Source of the DNA: Lysinibacillus sp. FJAT-14745
GTDB taxonomy: Bacteria > Bacillota > Bacilli > Bacillales_A > Planococcaceae
Direction: 5' to 3'
Length of the DNA: 45,483 bases
Assembly (NCBI RefSeq): GCF_001275675.1
Contig: NZ_LITM01000008.1
Coordinates: 1-45,483 of the forward strand
The notes below the pieces were generated by a model that saw nothing but the letters and a program-made list of their open reading frames with translations, was not told where the DNA came from and did no database searches. Positions 16,820-24,424 of the stretch are shown in pieces; position 1 is the first letter of the stretch, and every line of letters starts with the position of its first letter. Both the position numbers and the translations under genes were made by a program.

Positions 16820-17170
16820 TTAATTATCTTCTAGAATTTCATATGGTGTACAATTTTCAAAAAATGGTTTAATTTCATATTCAAAAATGTCCGAAACAAC
16901 AATAAAATCTCTTTTTTCTAAACCGGTATTGATTTCCTCTAAAAAACCTTGAATTAAATCAAAATCTATATTACTATTATATTCATTTTTAATTAACAAT
17001 AATTGAACTTCTTTCAACCATTCAAAACCTTCACTAAAATCTACAATTAGATTCAGTGCAACTTCATAATCTTCCTGTTGTAAATTCATCGCAATAGAAT
17101 CACAACCAGCGGGAATTTTACTAATGTAATCATTAAAACTATTCATCACGTCTATTATTAATTCATTCAT
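16820..17170 (-). CDS. Small acidic helical protein coupled to maf, function unknown
   Basis: A 116-residue protein, acidic (many Asp and Glu), predicted helical, without cysteines beyond two and without a signal or membrane segment. I do not recognise the family. The ATG at 17170 overlaps the maf stop by 8 nt and has GGAAGG 8 nt upstream; a GTG at 17179 would collide with that ribosome site. Position between maf and legB suggests a Maf partner or a chaperone-like factor for glycosylation. FliS-like helix packing is possible but not shown by the sequence. Confidence 0.7.
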   Translation of the reverse strand: MNELIIDVMNSFNDYISKIPAGCDSIAMNLQQEDYEVALNLIVDFSEGFEWLKEVQLLLIKNEYNSNIDFDLIQGFLEEINTGLEKRDFIVVSDIFEYEIKPFFENCTPYEILEDN

Positions 17171-18866
17171 TTTTTTCACCTTCCACTTTTAAGTTTTCAA
17201 TTAATATCTTCGAATAAGATATTGCGGTATCTGTAGCAGCCAACATCTTTTTATACATTTCTATATTTTGATTCTTCACTCTGTCATAAGCTTCTCCCTG
17301 TGTTTCATTTTTTTCAGGTTTATAATTTTTTAGAACATTCAGATTTATAGGATCTATACTTAAGCTTAATGCAGTTTCCTCAACTAATTTTTTATATTGA
17401 CTGTCATTCATATCAAGCCTTTTCAAAATACTTTGAGCAAAATAAGTATTAGATTTATTCTTTCTAATTAAATAGAGATTCTCAGAAAGTATTTTTTTAA
17501 TTTTATTGTATATTAAAATTTCTTCCAACATATTTTTAATGAGTTTTTCTTTTCTTTCTTCATAATTCTCATCTACCATTTGTTGATTAGTTTTTATAAA
17601 AATATCTTTCACGTTTTTTATCTGCTCACAAAATACTTTAAATGGAATATTATTATAACCTTTAATATTCACTCCACCTTCAGTACAGTTATATACCTCT
17701 TCATAAGAAAGCTTTTTAGTTAGTTGTTCAAATACCTCTTTCATATGATAAAAAGAATAATCAGTTATAACTTCCTCACCATAATAACCTTCAGTATAAA
17801 AAGCACCATTTCTAAGTAAATCTTTCGGATTAACTTTTTCATCTCTTATATTATTATCTGCATGCGTTTTATTATTTGTGTAAGCTAAGTCTTGACCTAT
17901 AAGACAAATTGGTCCATTAGTGATATAGAGAGCTAAAGAAAATGCATAATGCGCAACAGAACCTCCTCCATCTAAAAAGACAACATCTTTGCCTATAACT
18001 TTTCTAAAATGGTCTTCTAATTTACTTTCAGCACTGCTAAAGGCGAAATACGCATCACCTAAAAAATGTTCCCTTATTGATGCATGGCTAGGCATTACAT
18101 AAACAAATGCGGTATTCTTTAAATGCAGATGTTTATAATGATTATAATTTAGATCTGTACCGTCTATCGATATAGCAAAATCAGGACAAATTCCTTCTTT
18201 TAATAACGAATTTATTGTTGAACCTGATGAAATTAAAATAAATTTATTTCTATTTTGTTTTAATAAAGGTATTTGTTTAGAAAGTGATGGCCCTCCAGAT
18301 GCCACAACAACCGGGAGGTTATGTATTTTGTTCAATTTACTTAACGAGCTATCCCTTAAGGTATGATGTAAATTCAAAATATAGTTTTTTTGCCAAAGTT
18401 CCGAAAATGCCATTACCGTATTTTCGTTAACTTTTGAAATTGCTACATGTTCTTTTATTTTTTCTAGAAAATCTTTATATTCTTCTGGACATATATAATC
18501 ATAATTAGGTGAACATATAATATTTATTTTATCGGAAATTTCCACTTTTTCGTTTATAATTCTTTTAAATGATTCTAAATCATAACAAATTATCATTTTA
18601 CTCAATTCTTTAATATCATTATTTAAGATGGGTTCATATACAATTAGTGTTTCATCATCATCTAACATCTCTATTAAACTCTTCACATTGTAACCTAAAC
18701 CATATCCAAAAATAATATTTTGATATTCTGGTTTGAAATTTTTATCTGAAAAAGTACTTGCCTCTTTTAAAGGATTATATTTACTATGCAGTAGATATCC
18801 ATTTACCTCCAATGTAGGAAGTCCAATTTTAGATAATACTTCTTTTATCGTAATATTATTATTCAT
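17163..18866 (-). CDS. maf: Maf-type motility-associated flagellin glycosyltransferase
   Basis: A 567-residue protein with the MAF_flag10/DUF115 (MptE-like) core at about residues 185-350: PVVVASGGPSLSKQIPLL, CPDFAISIDG and DGGGSVAHYAFSLA. Maf proteins transfer nonulosonic acids from their CMP form to Ser/Thr of flagellin in the cytosol. The CMP-legionaminate genes lie directly downstream and flagellin directly upstream, so substrate and acceptor are both local. ATG at 18866 has GGAGGTGAG in front. No convincing promoter is visible close upstream. Confidence 0.88.
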   Translation of the reverse strand: MNNNITIKEVLSKIGLPTLEVNGYLLHSKYNPLKEASTFSDKNFKPEYQNIIFGYGLGYNVKSLIEMLDDDETLIVYEPILNNDIKELSKMIICYDLESFKRIINEKVEISDKINIICSPNYDYICPEEYKDFLEKIKEHVAISKVNENTVMAFSELWQKNYILNLHHTLRDSSLSKLNKIHNLPVVVASGGPSLSKQIPLLKQNRNKFILISSGSTINSLLKEGICPDFAISIDGTDLNYNHYKHLHLKNTAFVYVMPSHASIREHFLGDAYFAFSSAESKLEDHFRKVIGKDVVFLDGGGSVAHYAFSLALYITNGPICLIGQDLAYTNNKTHADNNIRDEKVNPKDLLRNGAFYTEGYYGEEVITDYSFYHMKEVFEQLTKKLSYEEVYNCTEGGVNIKGYNNIPFKVFCEQIKNVKDIFIKTNQQMVDENYEERKEKLIKNMLEEILIYNKIKKILSENLYLIRKNKSNTYFAQSILKRLDMNDSQYKKLVEETALSLSIDPINLNVLKNYKPEKNETQGEAYDRVKNQNIEMYKKMLAATDTAISYSKILIENLKVEGEKNE

Positions 18867-18884
18867 TTTTGAATCTCACCTCCA

Positions 18885-19570
18885 TATATATATCGACCCA
18901 TTTTAAAATATCTAAAGAAAAACTCCGTTTACGTTGAGAGATTCTTTGAACTTGCCTTAAATTTTTTCTTTAATCTCTATACTTTCGGTGTAGGGGATGT
19001 TCTAAAGAGAACTTAACGATGACGTAACGAAAAGAAATGCTATTTTGGGCAACTATACATCGTTTCATTCACTTGTTTAAATTGCATACGCTTACAGTCG
19101 GATGTTCTTTCAAATTTTACGTTTATTGAGCCTAGGAAATAAAAAGCTTCGCACAGGCTTCATTATACTAGCCGACTCCAAAACAATCTCTTTCGCTTAT
19201 GAATAAAATAAACCATATAGCGCATCACTTGTAATTGCAAAAGTTGATGACCTGGCACAGTGCACGATCATCAGCTCTGTCGCTAGAGTGTTATACTCGC
19301 AATAAATCCTTCTCCAGGAATAAACCAAATCTGTTCTTCAAAACGTGTTGCTAAAAATCACTCCGTTGGGTCATTTGATAACATCGGCATGCCAATCAAT
19401 TTGTCCTTCTAATGCCAATAATAGATGACTTTTATCCTACATGTGTAAATAAAATTGACCTTTTTATTCTCTTGGCAAGATAACATATAGAGTAAAAAAA
19501 TCCTCCGTTTCATTTACATGTTTTGAAGAGATTGTATGTATAAGTTCACTTTTTTCTATTGACTAGATAG
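18885..19570. other. Gene-free region between maf and hag with a decayed reading frame
   Basis: About 700 bases without an intact gene. On the minus strand between about 19100 and 19440 one frame reads like protein (segments such as LIGMPMLSNDPTE, FLATRFEEQIWFIPGEGF) broken by several stops. I cannot name the ancestor. No tRNA-like or repeat structure is seen; the hag terminator closes the region. Confidence 0.4.
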
Positions 19571-19584
19571 TTTTTAACCGACAT

Positions 19585-19620
19585 AAAAACTCGTCCTTCA
19601 TTAAAGAAGAACGAGTTTTT
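19585..19620 (-). terminator. Intrinsic terminator of hag
   Basis: A 15-bp stem AAAAACTCGTCCTTC / GAAGAACGAGTTTTT with one wobble pair and a 6-nt loop, 24 nt past the flagellin stop, with T-runs on both sides. Confidence 0.9.
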
Positions 19621-19643
19621 CTTTTTAGTATAAGTTCAAACTA

Positions 19644-20474
19644 TTATCGTAATAATTGAAGAACACCTTGTGGTTGTTGGTTAGCTTGAGCTAGCATAGA
19701 CTGTGCAGCTTGCATTAAGATATTGTTCTTTGTGAAGTCCATCATCTCTTTAGCCATATCTGTATCACGGATACGAGATTCAGCAGCAGATAAGTTTTCA
19801 GAAGCTGCGCCTAAGTTGTTAATTGTGTGCTCTAAACGGTTTTGAACTGCTCCTAATTTAGAACGCTGTTTTGAAACTTTTTCAATTGCATCATCAACAG
19901 ATTTAATATATTTGCTTGCTCCTGATTGAGTAGAAATACTTCCTGCATTTAAGCTAGTTGATAGTGAAGCTGTTGTCATATTACCAATAGATAAAGACAT
20001 TGTTTGACCTTGGTTTGCACCAATTTGAAGTACTAAAGTTTTATTTGCACCTGATAAATTACCATTTAACAATTTTTTATTGTTAAACTCAGTAGTATCA
20101 GCAATACGTTTGATCTCTTCTTTTAATTGAGTAACTTCATCATTTAAGAATCCACGGTCTAAATCTTCGTTTGTACCGTTACGTGATTGTACTGATAATT
20201 CACGCATACGTTGTAAAATTGCGTGTGTTTCGTTCAATGCACCTTCAGCAGTTTGAATTAAAGAGATACCATCTTGAGAGTTTTTAGTCGCCATGTCAAG
20301 ACCTTTGATTTGTGAGCGCATTTTTTCAGAAATCGCTAAACCAGCAGCGTCATCACCAGCACGGTTGATTTTGTAACCTGAAGATAATTTCTCAAGGTTT
20401 TTAGAAGCTTGAGCATTGTTGAAAGTAAGGTTACGGTGTGTGTTTAAAGCTGAAATGTTGTGTTGAATTCTCAT
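19644..20474 (-). CDS. hag: Flagellin (Hag/FliC)
   Basis: A 276-residue short flagellin: N-terminal D0/D1 (MRIQHNISALNTHRNL, LSSGYKINRAGDDAAGLAIS, then QDGISLIQTAEGAL) and C-terminal D1/D0 ending in MLAQANQQPQGVLQLLR. Only a short, Ser/Thr-rich central part separates them (residues about 135-190), a plausible site for glycosylation by Maf. The ATG has AAGGAGG 8 nt upstream and a long structured leader. It is the only flagellin gene in the window. Confidence 0.98.
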   Translation of the reverse strand: MRIQHNISALNTHRNLTFNNAQASKNLEKLSSGYKINRAGDDAAGLAISEKMRSQIKGLDMATKNSQDGISLIQTAEGALNETHAILQRMRELSVQSRNGTNEDLDRGFLNDEVTQLKEEIKRIADTTEFNNKKLLNGNLSGANKTLVLQIGANQGQTMSLSIGNMTTASLSTSLNAGSISTQSGASKYIKSVDDAIEKVSKQRSKLGAVQNRLEHTINNLGAASENLSAAESRIRDTDMAKEMMDFTKNNILMQAAQSMLAQANQQPQGVLQLLR

Positions 20475-20475
20475 T

Positions 20476-20526
20476 TGGAATTCCTCCTTGAATGTATGTT
20501 ATTGTCATTCCACATCCGTGTGGAAT
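20476..20526 (-). promoter_or_regulatory. CsrA-type operator in the hag leader
   Basis: The leader carries a hairpin at 20507-20526 (arms ATTCCACA / TGTGGAAT, loop CGGA) that presents ACACGGATGT, one mismatch from the CsrA core ACARGGAUGU. A second GGA lies in the ribosome site AAGGAGG at 20483-20489. This mirrors the two-site CsrA control of hag in B. subtilis. csrA and fliW are the next genes upstream. Confidence 0.7.
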
Positions 20527-20572
20527 ATCGGATTAGGTAGTATGTATGTACTTCCTGCCCCTTACACTCTAT

Positions 20573-20598
20573 ATATCGTAATTAGTTGGAAATGTTTA
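20573..20598 (-). promoter_or_regulatory. Sigma-D-type promoter of hag
   Basis: TAAA and TACGATAT separated by 14 nt on the minus strand, predicting a leader of about 90 nt. A second, weaker candidate (TACA-N14-TCCGATAT, 20525-20550) would start inside the CsrA-type hairpin. Confidence 0.65.
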
Positions 20599-20613
20599 AT
20601 AGTTTTTTTAAAA

Positions 20614-20655
20614 ATTTTTTATTTTTTATTTTTTATTTTTTATTTTTTATTTTTT
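20614..20655. repeat. Six tandem copies of the heptamer ATTTTTT
   Basis: Perfect 7-bp units directly upstream of the hag -35 box. Similar ATTTTTT DNA is found on the other side of the IS30 element near 22060-22073, so the element probably landed inside a longer tract. Confidence 0.85.
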
Positions 20656-20765
20656 GGCGAATTGTAGAATCAAGTTGAACACTTTAGAAAAATAAAAACA
20701 TCGTACGCGAAATCGTGTATTATTGAGGCTCCAACACCAATCAATAAGAAGGGATTTCGAATACG

Positions 20766-21832
20766 ATGCCAGAACAGCATAACATAAAAACACCGAATAA
20801 GAAACCGCGCCTTACACAGTTTCAACGTGGAGAACTTCAAGGCTACTTGAACGCTGGAATTACAAATAAGAGCGAGCTTGCTCGAAAACTCAAGGTTTCG
20901 CGTGGGACAATCTACAATGAACTTGCTCGTGGCACGACCACTCAAGTAAAGAAAATTAACGGAAAACATATCTACATGACGCAATATCTTGCGGAAACAG
21001 GTCAAGCTGTAACAGATCGAAACGTGGCTCGTTCTCGCAAACCGTTGAAGTTTGAGCGTGTGAAGGCATTCTTGGTGTTCGTTGATGGACTGTTATTGGA
21101 TCGCACAAAGACCATGTCTCTAGATGCGATTGTTGGTCTTGCGAAGCTCAGAGGGTTGTTTTCCCCGGAGGAAATGGTCTCAACAAAGACGCTCTATCAC
21201 TATATCGAGCTTGGTCTTCTAAAAACTCGAAACAGTGACCTTCTCTTAAAGGTACGTCGAAATACCAAGAGAACTAAGAAAACGCACCGCCCGAATAAGA
21301 CGGTTCTCGGTAAAAGTATTGAAGAACGTCCGGATAGTGTTGAATCCCGTGAAGAATTCGGTCATTTTGAAATTGACTCCGTCGTAGGGCACAAGGATAA
21401 AGAAGATGATGTGCTATTAACCTTGATTGAACGTAAAACCCGTCGTGAATTCATCGTAAAAATGGACGGGAAAGACGCCGATTCAGTTAACTATGCACTC
21501 TCTTCAGTCCTCAAAGAATTTGGTGAATATGCATCTACTGTCTTCAAATCAATCACGGCAGATAATGGTTCTGAATTCGCTGGATTGTCAGAAATGTTTG
21601 GTGATAGGATAGATATCTATTTCACTCATCCATATTCTTCATGGGAGCGTGGAACGAATGAGAACCACAACGGAATCATCCGTCGTTTCATTCCTAAAGG
21701 ACATGCGATTGAGGATTATAGCCGGACGCAGATTCATATGGTTGAGGAAGCTATGAACAACCAAGAAAAATGTTTGACTACAAGACACCAAATGAACTGT
21801 TTGAAGAGGAACTCCAGAAACTGGTCGCTTAA
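20766..21832 (+). pseudogene. IS30 transposase with C-terminal frameshift
   Basis: N-terminal helix-turn-helix (SELARKLKVSRGTIYNELARG) and an IS30 DDE domain with D204 (EIDSVVG), D266 (TADNGSEFAG) and E299 (RGTNENHNG), the spacing expected for IS30. Near 21758-21771 the frame shifts: the original frame then continues as YKTPNELFEEELQKLVA and stops at 21832, whereas the open frame runs to 21914 with an unrelated tail. All catalytic residues precede the shift, so loss of activity is likely but not certain. Confidence 0.85.
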
Positions 21833-21917
21833 AGATTGCGGGGACACCCCGCACCCCTTGAGCCTCCCTCGAAACAGAAAAGTCTCCTGTTCATCAGTCA
21901 GCTGCAAATCCTAACCT

Positions 21918-21966
21918 GTGTTGGCTAGATCCGCAAGGGAAAGCTCCTTGCAGATCTAGCCAACAC
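21918..21966. repeat. Strong inverted repeat in the IS30 3' region
   Basis: A 21-bp stem starting GTGTTGGCTAGATC, with one mismatch and a 7-nt loop, downstream of the transposase. No T-run follows directly. It may shield the element from outside transcription or be part of its end structure. Confidence 0.8.
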
Positions 21967-22118
21967 TGGTTGAACGGACTACGCCGACCGACGAACAGAA
22001 GACAAAGGAATCTCTGGGATGTTTTAAAAAAAGTGTTCAACTTGATATTGCAATTTACGTTTTTTATTTTTTATGTAATAGATTACTAGTTTAAAATTAT
22101 AGCTAAAACTCATAGTCT

Positions 22119-22337
22119 TTATTTTTTCTTTAACCGTTCTAAGAAGCTTGTTGATGCTGATAAAGCTTCCTTATTTTGTGCTTGGATGGCTTCAAAAACT
22201 TCGGAGCGATGTACTTTTACTGTTTTTGGTGCGACAATACCAATTTTAATTTGCTCGCCTTCCACTGCTAATATTTTAATTTCTATTTGGTCACCTATCA
22301 TAATAGATTCATCTTTTTTTCGTGAGAGCACTAGCAT
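22119..22337 (-). CDS. csrA: Translational regulator CsrA
   Basis: A 72-residue CsrA protein beginning [20 protein letters not shown] with the family's conserved [12 protein letters not shown] region. CsrA dimers bind GGA-containing hairpins and block ribosome access; hag mRNA is the known target in B. subtilis and a matching leader is present in this window. Its ATG shares one base with the fliW stop (TAATG), so CsrA and its antagonist are coupled. Confidence 0.97.
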   Translation of the reverse strand: MLVLSRKKDESIMIGDQIEIKILAVEGEQIKIGIVAPKTVKVHRSEVFEAIQAQNKEALSASTSFLERLKKK

Positions 22338-22780
22338 TATTTCGCACTTCCTTCCAATGTTTGCATTGGGTAGCGTAGTGGATATGACTTATTATCTTGG
22401 AGGACAATTTGTTTGCCTAATTTTTTATCTATATTAATAATTATAGGAGCTAGCAAATTAATAGTAGAATCCTGCAATGTTTCTTTCATTGTAACAATAG
22501 TATATGTAAGAACTTCTTCCTCTTTTTCAATTTGTAGTTGCTCACGATCCTCATTACTAATATCAAAGCTATAATCTTTTTTGAAAGCAAATGGATACGC
22601 TATCACAAAGCCAATTTCCATTTGATCAACTGATTGAAGTAATACTAATGGAAGGTTTGCGTCTATAGGTAGTAACACAAATTTTTTGTAATCTTCCATA
22701 CCTAATAAGCCTTGCTCAAATGTTAGAATATCTTGTTTTTCAATTTCGATTTCACCTAAAAATTTAGTAGCTATTTTCAT
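22337..22780 (-). CDS. fliW: Flagellar assembly factor FliW
   Basis: A 147-residue FliW protein ([39 protein letters not shown]). FliW binds CsrA or free flagellin, releasing hag translation when flagellin is exported. The ATG at 22780 is chosen because AAAGGAGCG lies just upstream; the 14 codons before it overlap yviE. Confidence 0.95.
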   Translation of the reverse strand: MKIATKFLGEIEIEKQDILTFEQGLLGMEDYKKFVLLPIDANLPLVLLQSVDQMEIGFVIAYPFAFKKDYSFDISNEDREQLQIEKEEEVLTYTIVTMKETLQDSTINLLAPIIINIDKKLGKQIVLQDNKSYPLRYPMQTLEGSAK

Positions 22781-22796
22781 TCTTTCATACGCTCCT

Positions 22797-23363
22797 TTAA
22801 ATGATGACGTCGATGTTAACATCTGGTCTTTGTACCATTGTACTAGTTACTTTACCAGGTGTGTAGTCGTGAATAGGTTTGTTCACCTTTACGTCAATAA
22901 TTGGGGCTCTTTTCTCAATATTGATGTCTGTAGTACCTGGTGTATAGTCGATTTTAACAGAGCCTACTGAAGGTACGAATTTTATATTATAAGGTCCTGG
23001 TCGGTGAGGACCATGGTTTTGTTTAGCGATATTTTGCAAAGTTGCTCGTCCTTGTCCTTTACCGGAATTCTCCATCATTTGGCGGCCTTCTCTTGCTCTA
23101 CGTTCTATCCCTTTAAGAGCTTCTTGTTTACCATTTTCAGCATAGTTTGCACTTGATTCTAGAGGGCCAATCATCCCTATATCTCGTCTTGCTTGAGAAG
23201 AATCGATTTGTAAAACACCTCTAGTTGTATGAATCTCCAAGATAGCTGCTGGTTGTTCAATAGATTGAGTAGCTCTCGGCTGTTCAATATGCTGTTGAGG
23301 CTTGGTAATTTCAAGTTCTATTTTTGCATCAGTTGTCTGAATTTGAATTTGCGGAAGCCGCAT
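22797..23363 (-). CDS. yviE: YviE-like protein (DUF6470)
   Basis: A 188-residue protein without signal peptide, with an [14 protein letters not shown]-terminus and repeated V-K-I-D-Y-T-P-G / I-H-D-Y-T-P-G motifs near the C-terminus, as in B. subtilis YviE between flgL and fliW. Its biochemical function is not established. ATG at 23363 follows AAAGGAG. Confidence 0.85.
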   Translation of the reverse strand: MRLPQIQIQTTDAKIELEITKPQQHIEQPRATQSIEQPAAILEIHTTRGVLQIDSSQARRDIGMIGPLESSANYAENGKQEALKGIERRAREGRQMMENSGKGQGRATLQNIAKQNHGPHRPGPYNIKFVPSVGSVKIDYTPGTTDINIEKRAPIIDVKVNKPIHDYTPGKVTSTMVQRPDVNIDVII

Positions 23364-23386
23364 TTACAATTCTCCTTTCAAGAAAA

Positions 23387-23411
23387 GCGTCTGAACATAT
23401 TGTCCAAACGC
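23387..23411 (-). terminator. Weak intrinsic terminator between flgL and yviE
   Basis: Minus strand GCGTTTGGAC / GTTCAGACGC, a 10-bp stem with two wobbles and a 5-nt loop, then TTTTC. It may lower read-through from flgK-flgL into yviE-fliW-csrA. Confidence 0.5.
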
Positions 23412-23464
23412 TCTGTTATTCATTATAAAGTTTGCCCCTGACGCTTCGCTTTCGGGGCAGAACC

Positions 23465-23495
23465 TTAGTAGATTTTATCGGATAAAATCTACTAA
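23465..23495. repeat. 31-bp perfect palindrome spanning the flgL stop codon
   Basis: Arms TTAGTAGATTTTATC and GATAAAATCTACTAA are perfect 15-mers around one central base. The last codons and stop of flgL lie in one arm. A second GC-rich hairpin (TGCCCC / GGGGCA, 23433-23459) follows downstream. Confidence 0.85.
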
Positions 23496-24395
23496 AGTTT
23501 GCTGAATGATCTTTGCTCCTACAGATAGAGCGGCTTGGTGTATAGATTCCTGTGTAACCATATCTGTAATCGTCTTAGCATAGTCTGTGTCTTCATTTTT
23601 AGATAGTTGTTTTGTTACATTAACTTCTTGAAGACTTAGTCGATTTTCCATCATCTCTACACGATTTTGACGAGCTCCAACATCTGCTCTTAAAGTCAAT
23701 GTATTTTCATAAATACTATCTAAACCAGGAATTTTATTAGTACCATTTGTTATTTCTAAACCAAGTGCATCGCCAATCTTCTCACCTGTTGCACCACTTT
23801 GTAAAAGTGTTGTTACTTCAGTCATAAATCCATCAATTTTACCAAACAAATCAGTACCCGATGTATTAATATTCATTGAGATACCATCAAAAACGTTGAT
23901 TTCAAACGGCTTCTGTCCTCCAGTAGTAATTGCTGGGTTTTGTGGCCCTGTTTTATCATTATAAAGCGGTTGGTTTGTATGAGTACCTGAAAAGATATAG
24001 TTCTCTCCTATTTTTGTATTGGCTATATCACGCAATTGATCCTTAATTTGTTGCATTTCTGCATTGATCTTTTGACGATCCTCAGTTGTATTTGTATCGT
24101 TAGCAGCTTGTACAACAAGCTCCTTTACACGTTTTAATGCAGAGCCTACTTGATCAAGCGATTCGTCTGTTGTATCTAGCCATGTATTTGCTTCACGAAG
24201 ATTACGTTGGTATTGTTGGTTTTTATCAAGATCTATACGATAGCCCATTCCTTTTACTGCTACAACTGGATCATCGGATGGTCTTGTAATTACACTACCT
24301 GAGTCCAACATATTTTGATACTTAGACATTTTACTATAGCTTGTATTTAAATTGCGTAGCATATTACTCGACATCATTGATTGTGTAACGCGCAT
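23475..24395 (-). CDS. flgL: Hook-filament junction protein FlgL (HAP3)
   Basis: A 306-residue FlgL with flagellin-like ends: MRVTQSMMSSNMLRNLNTSY and DYAKTITDMVTQESIHQAAL. It forms the second junction ring between hook and filament. The final codons lie inside a perfect palindrome. It starts 29 nt after flgK with GAGAGGAG upstream. Confidence 0.95.
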   Translation of the reverse strand: MRVTQSMMSSNMLRNLNTSYSKMSKYQNMLDSGSVITRPSDDPVVAVKGMGYRIDLDKNQQYQRNLREANTWLDTTDESLDQVGSALKRVKELVVQAANDTNTTEDRQKINAEMQQIKDQLRDIANTKIGENYIFSGTHTNQPLYNDKTGPQNPAITTGGQKPFEINVFDGISMNINTSGTDLFGKIDGFMTEVTTLLQSGATGEKIGDALGLEITNGTNKIPGLDSIYENTLTLRADVGARQNRVEMMENRLSLQEVNVTKQLSKNEDTDYAKTITDMVTQESIHQAALSVGAKIIQQTLVDFIR

Positions 24396-24424
24396 AAATT
24401 TATCTCCTCTCAGTTAAGTGGCTA

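Larger units (their letters stand above)
20661..22054 (+). mobile_element. IS30-family insertion sequence
   Basis: Terminal inverted repeats at 20661-20685 and 22030-22054 match at 22 of 25 positions (shared core ATCAAGTTGAACACTTT). One transposase gene fills most of the 1394 bp. It sits between csrA and hag. I see no clear target duplication: flanks are GGCGA and TTACG. Confidence 0.88.

Noticed and set aside
18870-18905. Sigma-D-like GTCGATAT just upstream of maf
   Set aside because: It overlaps the ribosome site region and has no acceptable -35, so the RNA would begin at the ribosome site.
20655-22060. Target-site duplication of the IS30 element
   Set aside because: Flanks GGCGA and TTACG do not match for any boundary I tried; either it was lost or the ends are slightly misplaced.
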